From Polyangium fumosum (GTDB lineage Bacteria > Myxococcota_A > Polyangia > Polyangiales > Polyangiaceae): 64,000 nucleotides of DNA. Shown piece after piece: positions 34,892-43,923 of the stretch. The stretch is taken from positions 103,829-167,828 of the forward strand of contig NZ_SSMQ01000022.1 of the NCBI RefSeq assembly GCF_005144585.1, given 5' to 3'. How positions within the stretch are numbered: the first letter of the stretch is position 1; every line of letters begins with the position of its first letter. The notes below the pieces were generated by a model, which ran no database searches, had not been told where the DNA came from, and saw only the letters and a list, made by a program, of their open reading frames with translations. A program made the translations under genes and the position numbers.

Positions 34892-35353
34892 ATGCGTCTG
34901 CTCGGCTCGATCGCGGCGGTCCTGCTCCTCTCGGCCTGCAATGGCGGCACGCAGCCGCCCGATTCCCCACAAACGACGGGCAGCACGACGACGGAGCCAG
35001 CGCCGAGCGCAACGACGCCGAGCCCGACGACGACGGTCTTCGTGCCGCAAGAACCCACGGTGACCCCGCCGGGAGGCGTGGTGCCCACGGCGAACCCGGA
35101 GAACCCGGCGCCCACGGCGAACCCGACGAACCCGACGAACGGGGAAACGTCGACGCAGCCGGGAACGTCGTGCGGGGGAAGGACGTGCGGGGCCGGCGAG
35201 AGTTGCGCGTCGTATTATGGGGTCGCGGGGCCGCGCGGGCCGATGTTCCACGAGTGCGTGGTGCGATGCCGGCGCGGCGCGCCCAACGACGGGTGCCCGA
35301 CCGGGCGGCGGTGCACGACGATCTCCGATGGTCCGGGCGAAGTTTGTCGCTGA
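34892..35353 (+). CDS. Small Cys-rich lipoprotein with Thr/Pro linker
   Basis: This 153-residue protein starts MRLLGSIAAV (ATG 34892; GTG 34889 is possible). The lipobox is LLSAC (Cys about 16). A long Thr/Pro/Asn linker (about 25-95, with repeated NPTNPTN-type words) ends in a compact domain with 8 cysteines (CGGRTCGAGESCASYYG). It looks like a surface-displayed disulphide knot; function unknown. It is divergent from the GH5 gene and convergent with the next. Confidence 0.65.
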   Translation: MRLLGSIAAVLLLSACNGGTQPPDSPQTTGSTTTEPAPSATTPSPTTTVFVPQEPTVTPPGGVVPTANPENPAPTANPTNPTNGETSTQPGTSCGGRTCGAGESCASYYGVAGPRGPMFHECVVRCRRGAPNDGCPTGRRCTTISDGPGEVCR

Positions 35354-35379
35354 ATACCATTCCAGCGAGGTAGGACCGG

Positions 35380-36867
35380 TCAATCCTCGATCGCGCCGAG
35401 GAGCGTGCGCAGGACCTCGGCCTGCGTGCTGAGCGCGGGGTCGTGGCTCGTGCGGGAGAGGGACGCGAGCGAGTCGGCCTGGAGGGTGACGACAGGGCGG
35501 AGGCCGCCGAGGGTGTCGAAGCGGCTGCCCTGGAAGATGCGGCCGAGGCGCCGGACCATGGCGAGCGCCGAGGCATACGCGATGACGTCGCCATGGCGGG
35601 CGCTGGCGATGCGCTCGACGTCGTCGTCGTACCGAGCCTCGATGGTGCGCGAGGCCGTGTGCCAGGTGCCCGTGGCCGCGTCGCGGTACCGCGCCGAGAC
35701 GGTGATCTCGCAGGGCTCGCCCGGCACCCACACAGGCATGGCGATGCGCGCGATTTCGGTGCGCGCCTCGCCCGCGTAGAGGTCGCCGAGCAGGAGGCGG
35801 TCGTGGTCGATCGAGAGCGCGGCGAGCCCGCCCGAGACCTCGAGGACGCGGACCGGCGCAGGGACGGACTGGACCGTGAGCTCGACGTCTTCGAGCACGA
35901 CCTCCCCCGGCGGAGGGACGATCCGAGCGACCGCATCCTCGCGATCGGCAAAGGCGCCGCCCGCGAAGACGTCGTCGCCGAGGGGCGCGAGGTGCGCGAC
36001 GTCGAGACGATCGGGCGTGCCGACCGCGGAGATCTGCGCGCCTCCGCGACGCAAGGAGGCGACCTCGTTCGCGAGCCGGAGGCCGGCCTGCGCGACGCCG
36101 ATGCCGTCGCTGAGGACGAGGACTTGCCCCGCGGCAGGAGACGTCGTGCCCTCGGCAGGTTTCACCCCGACGAACCCTCGCGCGAGGGCGAGGGCGCCCG
36201 CGAGGTCACGCGTGTTCGCGACCGCAGCGCCGCCGCGCGGGCGTTCGAGGACACGCGTGATCGCGCCGTCGAGCAAGGTGCGATGCGAGCCGGGCAAGGC
36301 AGGGACGACGACACGCGGGCCGGAGGCGTCGATGATGGCAACGCGATCCCGATCGCCGAGGTCGTCGAGGGCGATGCGGGCGAGCGGCGCAGTGTTCGGG
36401 TTGCGGCCGTCGAGCACGATGGCGATGCGGCGCGGCGCACGGACGGAGGGTTTGGCAGCGGGGAACGCGTCGACCGGGGCGATGGCGTCGATGCGGAGGA
36501 GGACCTCGCCGCCCCAGCTCGGGACGAGGGTGTCGCTCGACCGAACGACGACGGCGAGGCCACGCCCCTGGAGCGCGACGGGGCTCGAGGTCTTGCGCCA
36601 GATGCCGTCCTTGGGGACGAGGAAGCCGGTGGGCGGGGTCCAGGGATCGTTCGGGCTGCGGCGCACGACGGGCTTGGGCAGGTCCGTCGAGTCCATGAAC
36701 TCGACGCCGTTCGCGGTGATGACCGAGGCGCCGCGGCGGCCGCCGGAAGGCGCAAAAACGACCTGCCCGTCGCGGGTGAGCGCCGGCGACGCGCACGCAG
36801 ACAAACCCGCCGCGGCGACCGCCACGAAGGCACCCAGGAACCGGCTCGCTCGCCCGCCCGTGCTCAT
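35380..36867 (-). CDS. Lipoprotein with a vWA-like domain lacking MIDAS
   Basis: The start MSTGGRASRFL (36867) gives 495 residues with lipobox GLSAC. A vWA-like Rossmann region runs from about 150 to 310: RRIAIVLDGRNPN, DRVAIIDASG and VLVLSDGIG. The metal-binding DxSxS is replaced by DGRNP. The rest is beta-rich and ends in a helical segment resembling the C-terminus of vWA/Ca-activated proteins. Probably a surface adhesion or scaffold protein. It is divergent from the RNase H2-like gene. Confidence 0.65.
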   Translation of the reverse strand: MSTGGRASRFLGAFVAVAAAGLSACASPALTRDGQVVFAPSGGRRGASVITANGVEFMDSTDLPKPVVRRSPNDPWTPPTGFLVPKDGIWRKTSSPVALQGRGLAVVVRSSDTLVPSWGGEVLLRIDAIAPVDAFPAAKPSVRAPRRIAIVLDGRNPNTAPLARIALDDLGDRDRVAIIDASGPRVVVPALPGSHRTLLDGAITRVLERPRGGAAVANTRDLAGALALARGFVGVKPAEGTTSPAAGQVLVLSDGIGVAQAGLRLANEVASLRRGGAQISAVGTPDRLDVAHLAPLGDDVFAGGAFADREDAVARIVPPPGEVVLEDVELTVQSVPAPVRVLEVSGGLAALSIDHDRLLLGDLYAGEARTEIARIAMPVWVPGEPCEITVSARYRDAATGTWHTASRTIEARYDDDVERIASARHGDVIAYASALAMVRRLGRIFQGSRFDTLGGLRPVVTLQADSLASLSRTSHDPALSTQAEVLRTLLGAIED

Positions 36868-36949
36868 CAGGGTGCCCTTAGGATACGCCAATCGAACCGG
36901 AAAGGGGCGATCGTGCACGTCGTGACCGCGATGACGCGGGCGTCCGTTC

Positions 36950-37933
36950 GTGGCAAAGCTCGGCGCGATGGAGAAGGCGACGGCGGGCTTCCGGATCGGT
37001 GCGGACGAAAACGGCCTCGGGCCCCGGCTCGGGCCGATGCTGGTGACGGCGGTGATGGCGCGGGTGACGGAGGAGGGCGCGGCGATCGTGGGGCGAAAGC
37101 CGCGCGGAGGTCTGGCCGAGCGGCTCGGGGACTCGAAAGCGATGGTGGCCTACGGGGACGTGGGGCTCGCAGAGGCCTGGGCACGCGCGCTGGTGGAGCG
37201 AGGCGGGGGGCGCGCGGCGGCAGCGCGGACGCCGGACGAGCTCGCGCACGCGATCGCGAGCGAGGATCGCGCAGAGCTTCGCGCGGCGTGTCCGCCGCAC
37301 GTGGAGGCGCAGTGCTGGGGCGCGGAGGGCGAGGCGTTCACGGCGCCCGCAGAGCTCGTGCGGACGATCCACGGGGATCTCGATCGGCTGGAGAAAAAGG
37401 GGGTGACGATCGTGGCGGTGCGGAGCGAGGTGCTCTGCGCGAAGCGGCTGAACGAGGGGCTCGCGGCGGGGAAGAATCGGTTCGTGATGGATCTGCACGC
37501 GATGGAGCGGCTGATCCTGTCGATGCGGAACGACGCGGGGCAGGACGTGCAGGCGGTCTGCGGGAAGGTGGGCGGGTTCGGGAAGTACGGCGGCGCGTTT
37601 GGTCCGCTCGGGGGGCGGATGCACGTGGTGCTGGAGGAGTCGCGGGCGCGGAGCGCGTACATGTTCCCCGGGCTCGGCGAGATCGCGTTCGTGCGGGATG
37701 GGGACGCGACGGACCTCCTGGTCGCGCTTTCGTCGATGGTGGGCAAGTGGATGCGCGAGATCCTGATGGGGAGGATCGTGCGGCATTACCAGGCGATCGT
37801 GCCGGATCTGCGCGGGGCGAGCGGGTACCACGATCCGGTGACGGCGGCCTTCGTGGAGGCGACGCGCGTCACGCGGAAGAAGCGGCAGGTGCCGGAGGAG
37901 TGCTTCGAGCGGAGGGGAGCGGAGGGAGGCTGA
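36950..37933 (+). CDS. RNase H2-like (HII/HIII superfamily) protein
   Basis: The start is GTG at 36950 or ATG at 36968 (MEKATAGF); neither has a good ribosome site. Near the N-terminus GADENGLGPRLGP aligns with the DE-x-GRG-P core of RNase HII, and LGDSKAM matches the DSK motif. Later acidic segments (VMDLHAME; VRDGDATDLL) could supply the remaining metal ligands, and SGYHDP fits the family tail. The ribonucleotide-recognising GRG reads GLG. The protein is longer (327 residues) than typical RNase HII. It may cut RNA in hybrids, or do something different. Confidence 0.6.
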   Translation: MAKLGAMEKATAGFRIGADENGLGPRLGPMLVTAVMARVTEEGAAIVGRKPRGGLAERLGDSKAMVAYGDVGLAEAWARALVERGGGRAAAARTPDELAHAIASEDRAELRAACPPHVEAQCWGAEGEAFTAPAELVRTIHGDLDRLEKKGVTIVAVRSEVLCAKRLNEGLAAGKNRFVMDLHAMERLILSMRNDAGQDVQAVCGKVGGFGKYGGAFGPLGGRMHVVLEESRARSAYMFPGLGEIAFVRDGDATDLLVALSSMVGKWMREILMGRIVRHYQAIVPDLRGASGYHDPVTAAFVEATRVTRKKRQVPEECFERRGAEGG

Positions 37934-37934
37934 T

Positions 37935-39344
<1,410 letters not shown>

Positions 39345-39474
39345 CCGATTCTCCAAGGTGGAACGCGGGCCGACAGCCCCTTTTGGGCGCGGATTACCAT
39401 GTCGAGGGAAAGGTGGGGTCGGAAAAAGCGGTCGACCAGAGCCCAGGGGGGTTTGGGCGGCGCCCAGGGGGGTC

Positions 39475-39831
39475 CGGTCAACGCCCCGGGGAGTTCGGTC
39501 AACGCCCCGGGGAGTTCGGTCAACGCCCTGGGGAGTTCGGTCAACGCCCTGGGGGGTTCGGTCAACGCCCCGGGGAGTTCGGTCAACGCCCTGGGGAGTT
39601 CGGTCAACGCCCTGGGGGGTTCGGTCAACGCCCCGGGGAGTTCGGTCAACGCCCTGGGGAGTTCGGTCAACGCCCCGGGGAGTTCGGTCAACGCCCTGGG
39701 GAGTTCGGTCAACGCCCTGGGGAGTTCGGTCAACGCCCCGGGGAGTTCGGTCAACGCCCTGGGGGGTTCGGTCAACGCCCTGGGGAGTTCGGTCAACGCC
39801 CTGGGGAGTTCGGTCAACGCCCCAGGGGGGT
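39475..39831. repeat. Perfectly periodic tandem array, 17 x 21 bp
   Basis: The unit, CGGTCAACGCCYYGGGG then AGTT or GGTT, repeats 17 times without any insertion or deletion (357 bp). Copies differ at only two sites: C or T in CCCC/YGGGG, and A or G before GTT. There are no spacers. The last copy decays into CCAGGGGGG. Each unit contains a self-complementary CCCCGGGG (or CCCTGGGG). 21 bp is two helical turns. It lies inside the E1-alpha/E3 operon. Confidence 0.95.
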
Positions 39832-39833
39832 TT

Positions 39834-39854
39834 GGGGGGGTTCTCGGCCCCCCC
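39834..39854 (-). terminator. G7/C7 hairpin after the E1-alpha stop
   Basis: Seven G (39834-39840) and seven C (39848-39854) flank a 7-nt loop. On the minus strand the hairpin begins 7 bases after the E1-alpha TAG. No T-tract follows, so it may be an RNA-stabilising or attenuating stem rather than a full terminator. Confidence 0.45.
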
Positions 39855-39861
39855 ATCGTAA

Positions 39862-41043
39862 CTAATGCCCGGCGCCGCCCTGCGAGCCCGGGTGGGGGCG
39901 GTTCGCCAGGACCTCGGCCCGTTGCTCGGCGAGGTGCCACGGCAGCTCCGCATACACGTCGTCGAAGAGCGTCTCGCGCGCAGGCGGGCCGAGCGCCTCG
40001 ACCTCCTGGATCGCCGCGCTGATCTCGGCCATGAGCCCGTCCTCGAGCGCCGCCTCCTCCGCCTCGTCGAGCAAGCCCCGGTGGACGAGGTGACGGCGCA
40101 AACGCACGATCGGGTCGCGCTGCGCCCACGTGTCGACCTCCTCCTGCGAGCGATACCGCGTGGGATCGTCGCTCGAAGAGTGCGCGCCCATGCGGTAGGT
40201 CACGGACTCGATGAACGTGGGCCCGCCGCCGCTCCGCGCGCGGGCGACCGCGTCGGAGACGACACGGTAGACCGCGAGCACGTCGTTGCCATCGACGCGC
40301 ACCGAGGGGACGCCGTACGCGCGGCCCTTCACCGCGAACGTGGGCGACGCCGTCTGCTTCCCCGCAGGGACGCTGATCGCCCAGTGGTTGTTTTGACAAA
40401 CCAGGACACACGGGACCTTGAAGACGCCCGCGAAGTTCAGGGCGTTGTGGAAGTCGGGCTCGCTCGTGCCGCCGTCGCCGACGAAGCCGAGGACGACGCT
40501 GCGGTCCTTGCGCATCTTCGCGGCCCAGGCGGCGCCGACGGCGTGCGGGAGCTGCGTGGCCATGCAGCTCGACCACGCGACCTGGTTCACGGCGCGGCCG
40601 CTCATGTGCGAGGGCATCTGCCGGCCCTTGAGCACGTCGCCCGCGTTGCCGAAGTACTGCGCGATGTAGCTCTTGAGCGGGAAACCTCGCACGAGCATGA
40701 TCGCGCTCTCGCGCAGGGCCGGGAACACCCAGTCTTCGCGCTCGAGCACGAGGCCCGTGGCGATCGGCGTCGCCTCCTGGCCGCGACACTCGCCGGCGAA
40801 GTGGATACGGCCCTGGCGCTGCAGGAGCATCATGCGCGTGTCGATGAGGCGGACGCGCTTCATCTCGCGGTAGGCGCGGAGAAGCACGTGCGGCGGCAGG
40901 CCGGGGTCGGTCGCGGGATCAGCGCTGCCGTCGTCGCGGAACACGCGGAGGAGCCCGAGATCCGGGGCCTCGGCGGCGTGGGGAGCCGGCGTCGCGGGCG
41001 CCTCCATCACGGGCCCGCGCGCCTCAACGTCGTGGTCGTGCAT
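39862..41043 (-). CDS. 2-oxoacid dehydrogenase E1 component, alpha subunit
   Basis: This 393-residue protein has the thiamine-diphosphate motif GDGGTSEPDFHNALNFA...NN (about 197-224) and the E1-alpha signature YREMKRVRLIDTRM near residue 58. MGAHSSSDDPTRYR (about 299) holds the regulatory-loop region that in mitochondrial enzymes is phosphorylated. It decarboxylates pyruvate or branched-chain 2-oxoacids with a beta subunit not present here. The loop sequence slightly favours the branched-chain type. E3 follows after the 517-bp repeat spacer. The acidic N-terminal tail is variable. Confidence 0.88.
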   Translation of the reverse strand: MHDHDVEARGPVMEAPATPAPHAAEAPDLGLLRVFRDDGSADPATDPGLPPHVLLRAYREMKRVRLIDTRMMLLQRQGRIHFAGECRGQEATPIATGLVLEREDWVFPALRESAIMLVRGFPLKSYIAQYFGNAGDVLKGRQMPSHMSGRAVNQVAWSSCMATQLPHAVGAAWAAKMRKDRSVVLGFVGDGGTSEPDFHNALNFAGVFKVPCVLVCQNNHWAISVPAGKQTASPTFAVKGRAYGVPSVRVDGNDVLAVYRVVSDAVARARSGGGPTFIESVTYRMGAHSSSDDPTRYRSQEEVDTWAQRDPIVRLRRHLVHRGLLDEAEEAALEDGLMAEISAAIQEVEALGPPARETLFDDVYAELPWHLAEQRAEVLANRPHPGSQGGAGH

Positions 41044-41085
41044 GCGGGCGAACCTAGCGCGAATCCGCCCGGGTGTAGAGGGGCT

Positions 41086-41883
41086 TCAGGGGCGGCAGAC
41101 GCCGTAGAGCGGCGTGTCGGGGGTGCAGGTCTGGCCCGCGGGACAGCCGCCCTTGCCCAGCTCGAGGTCCTGCCAGCCCATGTTCAGGCAGCTATACCGG
41201 CAGACCGAGTCGCAACGCTGGGCCTCGCCGCAGTCGTTGATGGCGTCGCACGGCTCCCCCTCGGCGGCGAACTTCCCCGACGGCGGGACACAAAGCGCGA
41301 GCTCGTCCTCGAGCACGGTCAGGCGGCATTCGGTGTCCTCGTCGCACTCCTTCCCGTCGAAGAGCGTGCAGGAGGGGGCGAAGTTGCAGGTCCAGATCCG
41401 CTTCGAGCCGTAGTTGATGCGGACGCTGCACTTGGCGCTGCCGCAGAAAAACGCCGGCTCGCTCTGGCAGCAGACGGGCGTGCAGTAGCCGAAGACGCAA
41501 TACAGGCCGGCCGCGCACTCGCCGAAGGACGCGGTGCACTTCGCGCCGACCCCCTTCACGCCGCCGCCGCCCTCGCAGACCGTGGCCGTGCCAAGCGAGT
41601 TCGGCCGGCAGGTCTCGTTCGCGCCCTCGCAATCCTGCGCGAGCAGGTTGCAATCCGACTGGGTGACGTCGCCAAAGTCCGTGCACATGGGGAGCGCTCC
41701 CCCGGTGCCCGACGACGAGGTCGTCATGCCCCCGTCACCGCCCATGCCGCCCGTGCCACCGGTGCCGCCCGTGCCGCCCGTGCCCGCGGAGCCGCCCGGA
41801 GGGGTTTCGGTGCCCGGACAACCGAGGAGCAGCCCAGCCGAGAGCGAGACGAGGACGAGGGAAGCCAAGCGGATCGGCGACAT
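41086..41883 (-). CDS. Gly-linker Cys-rich lipoprotein
   Basis: This 265-residue protein has a signal with lipobox GLLLGC (Cys22), a GTGGTGGTGGMGGDGG linker (about 33-62), and a body with about 26 cysteines that includes CxxG/DxxC spacings like EGF-type or metallothionein-like surface proteins. No enzyme motif. It lies 99 bases downstream of a larger lipoprotein of the same style on the same strand. Likely surface-exposed; function unknown. Confidence 0.75.
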   Translation of the reverse strand: MSPIRLASLVLVSLSAGLLLGCPGTETPPGGSAGTGGTGGTGGTGGMGGDGGMTTSSSGTGGALPMCTDFGDVTQSDCNLLAQDCEGANETCRPNSLGTATVCEGGGGVKGVGAKCTASFGECAAGLYCVFGYCTPVCCQSEPAFFCGSAKCSVRINYGSKRIWTCNFAPSCTLFDGKECDEDTECRLTVLEDELALCVPPSGKFAAEGEPCDAINDCGEAQRCDSVCRYSCLNMGWQDLELGKGGCPAGQTCTPDTPLYGVCRP

Positions 41884-41982
41884 GGCGCGACGATACCATG
41901 AGCCGCGTCGAGGCTTCGAAAAGGAAGAAGCCGCAGCGATCCCGCCGCGGCCTCTTCGAGATGCATCAGCGTCGGCGAGGGC

Positions 41983-43173
41983 TCAGGGCATGCCGCCCAT
42001 ACCACCGGCGCCACCAGCGCCACCGGCACCACCGGCGCCACCGGCACCACCAGCGCCGCCCATGCCACCGGCGCCACCCATGCCACCGGCGCCGCCCATG
42101 CCACCGCCGCCGCCAGAGCCGCTCTCGGGCGCCAGCGTGCCGAGCGGGTACTTCGACTCGAGGCAGTACGAGCCTTCCTTCGTCTCGGTGCAGGTCGTGC
42201 CCGCGATCTGCGCGCAGTCGGCCTGGCCATTCGGGCACTCGAGCGAGAAGAAGCAGAAACCCGTGCCGCCAATGGTGCGGCACCAGAGGCCCGGCGCCGC
42301 GCAATCATCCTGCTGGGCGCACGAGTTCGAGCAGAAGCCGTAATCCCCGGCGCCCGAGCAAAGCTCGCCCTGGGGGCAGTTCGGCACGGCAGGCGGGATC
42401 AGGCAAAGGCCCTCTTCGAGGCCGCCGCACTCTCCCTGGAGCGGATCGCCGCCGAGCACGCAGTAGCCGGAGCAGAAGCCCTTGCCGCCGGGAAGGCCAC
42501 CGACGCAGAGGCCCGTGCTGCATTCGGCGCCCATCGGATCACAGATCTCGCCGAGCTGCTTGCCGGGGACCTCCTCGCCGATGCACACGCCGGGCGTGAG
42601 CTGGCAGTAGCGGTTGTCGCCGCACGCGAGGTCGTTGCTGCACGTGGGCAGGCAGATGTCGCCGTCGGAGCGGCGCTGGCAGCGGAGGTCCTCGCGGCCC
42701 TGGCACTTGAACGGATCAAGCTCGGCGAACGGGTTGAAGCCCCCGCTGAAGCCAGGTCCGATCTCGCAGCCGAGCACGCAGCGCCCCTCGGCCGCGCTGT
42801 TGTTCGGACCCTTGTAGCAAATGCTGCCGACGCCCGGACAGTCGCCGCTCTTCGCGCAGGGCTTGCTGCAATACCCATTCTGCGGGCCGCCCAGGAACAC
42901 CGGGTCGTCCGTGCCCGCCGCGACGCAGGTCCCAGGGGCACACTCGGAGTCGGTCGTGCAAGGCAAGCCGAGCCAGTCGCCCGAATCGACCGAGCCGCCC
43001 GTGCCGCCCGTGCCGCCCGTGCCGCCGACGCCGCCCGTGCCGCCAACGCCACCCGCGCCGCCGGTGCCGCTTGGGCCGGTGTTGCCATCGTCGCCGCAGC
43101 CCGTGCTGTTGACCGCGAGCCCGAGGCTCAATCCAAGGGTCGTCAGGACCCACCATGCGCTCTTCATTTTCAT
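41983..43173 (-). CDS. Large Cys-rich lipoprotein with Gly linkers at both ends
   Basis: The start MKMKSAWWVL (43173) has GAGGCGG upstream and gives 396 residues. The lipobox is VNSTGC. A GGTGG/GGVGG linker (about 33-62) leads to a body with about 38 cysteines in repeated CxxxxxC..GxC..C modules, as in dickkopf- or EGF-like myxobacterial surface proteins. The C-terminus is a second run, GGAGGMGGAGG..., ending MGGMP. Having both N- and C-terminal Gly-rich segments is unusual beside its neighbours. Confidence 0.78.
   Translation of the reverse strand: MKMKSAWWVLTTLGLSLGLAVNSTGCGDDGNTGPSGTGGAGGVGGTGGVGGTGGTGGTGGSVDSGDWLGLPCTTDSECAPGTCVAAGTDDPVFLGGPQNGYCSKPCAKSGDCPGVGSICYKGPNNSAAEGRCVLGCEIGPGFSGGFNPFAELDPFKCQGREDLRCQRRSDGDICLPTCSNDLACGDNRYCQLTPGVCIGEEVPGKQLGEICDPMGAECSTGLCVGGLPGGKGFCSGYCVLGGDPLQGECGGLEEGLCLIPPAVPNCPQGELCSGAGDYGFCSNSCAQQDDCAAPGLWCRTIGGTGFCFFSLECPNGQADCAQIAGTTCTETKEGSYCLESKYPLGTLAPESGSGGGGGMGGAGGMGGAGGMGGAGGAGGAGGAGGAGGAGGMGGMP
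41985..42112 (-). repeat. Gly-coding minisatellite in lipoprotein gene
   Basis: Repeats of 9/18 bp (CCACCGGCGCC- and CCCATGCCACCGGCG-type words) encode the C-terminal GGAGGMGG run of the preceding entry. Pure in-frame repeats imply that length can change by slippage. Confidence 0.7.
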
Positions 43174-43234
43174 CGGCCGCCTCCACGCGAACGAAAAGAA
43201 AGACCAGGCCACCCGCGTGACGGGCAGCAAACCT

Positions 43235-43250
43235 CGCCTTCCGGAAGGCG
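43235..43250. promoter_or_regulatory. Perfect 16-bp palindrome CGCCTTCCGGAAGGCG
   Basis: This loop-free palindrome lies 62 bases upstream of the large Cys-rich lipoprotein start and 59 bases after the DUF4149 stop. A loop-free palindrome favours a dimeric repressor site over a terminator, but neither is shown. Confidence 0.4.
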
Positions 43251-43289
43251 GAATCATACCTTCTGCGTCGCACGAGGGCCAGCCGCTCG

Positions 43290-43305
43290 GCCCTTCGGGA
43301 AGGGC
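43290..43305 (-). terminator. Hairpin after the DUF4149 gene
   Basis: GCCCTT-CGGG-TAA-free stem: GCCCTT and AAGGGC pair around CGGG (43290-43305), 3 bases after the DUF4149 stop on the minus strand. Short stem, no T-tract. Confidence 0.35.
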
Positions 43306-43308
43306 GCG

Positions 43309-43923
43309 TCAGTCGTCGCGAGGGCCGGGCGGCAAGGGCGCGGCCGCCTCGTCATCGTCTTCCTCGTCCTCCGCTCTCCGCGGCTGGATGGTGAAGACGC
43401 TGAGCACGACGAGGCCGAAAGCCATCCCCATGCCGATCTTCCCAAAGAGCTCGGCGCGCTTGTGCACGGCTTCGAGGACCTGGCCCTGCGGCGTGTCGTC
43501 GCGCTGCACGCCCTGCCTGTGCAGATCGTTGATGCGCGGCGAGAGCGAGAGGGCCACGTAGGCCGCGCAGACGGCCATGAAGAGCGTGCACGAGCGGCGC
43601 AAGCGCGAGAGGATCGTGCGGCCACGGCGACGCGCGGCGACCATGCGCGTGACCTCGGCGGCGAGCACCGCGAGGGCCGCGCCGAGGGCGACCGCGTCGA
43701 AGCGCGCGAAGATCGCGCCCATCACGTCGCCCGCGATCGACCGGGGGAGCATGCTGAAGACAATGGGCGCCGCGCCTGCGCCGAGGGCGATCATGCCGCC
43801 GATGTACACGCCGCCCGCGAGGACGGCGACGAGGGCCGCGACGCGGTCGGCGACGGCGAGGAGACGGTCCCGCTTTTCCTGCGGATCGGGGGCCAGATCG
43901 GCCTCGGTGAAGGTGTCGTTCAT
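43309..43923 (-). CDS. DUF4149-type membrane protein
   Basis: This 204-residue protein has four membrane segments (about 24-45, 65-85, 110-130 and 160-180) and a very acidic/Pro-rich C-terminal tail. The first segment with GGMIALGAGAAPIVF and the second with FARFDAV fit the DUF4149/TMEM205-like family. Function unknown. Its ATG overlaps the stop of the AttH-like gene (ATGA at 43920-43923), so it is the last member of a coupled three-gene operon. Confidence 0.7.
   Translation of the reverse strand: MNDTFTEADLAPDPQEKRDRLLAVADRVAALVAVLAGGVYIGGMIALGAGAAPIVFSMLPRSIAGDVMGAIFARFDAVALGAALAVLAAEVTRMVAARRRGRTILSRLRRSCTLFMAVCAAYVALSLSPRINDLHRQGVQRDDTPQGQVLEAVHKRAELFGKIGMGMAFGLVVLSVFTIQPRRAEDEEDDDEAAAPLPPGPRDD

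Larger units (their letters stand above)
39345..39861. other. 517-bp spacer between E1-alpha and E3 genes
   Basis: This spacer is almost filled by the 17-copy 21-bp array (39475-39831) and the hairpin at 39834-39854. The array-flanking sequence repeats CCAGGGGGGTTTGGG at both ends. Bases 39345-39440 hold the leader of the E3 gene; no clear promoter was seen. ORFs in all frames are by-products of the repeat. Confidence 0.6.

Noticed and set aside
39475..39831. CRISPR-like appearance of the 21-bp array
   Set aside because: Units abut directly with no unique spacers, the unit is too short, and no cas gene is near.
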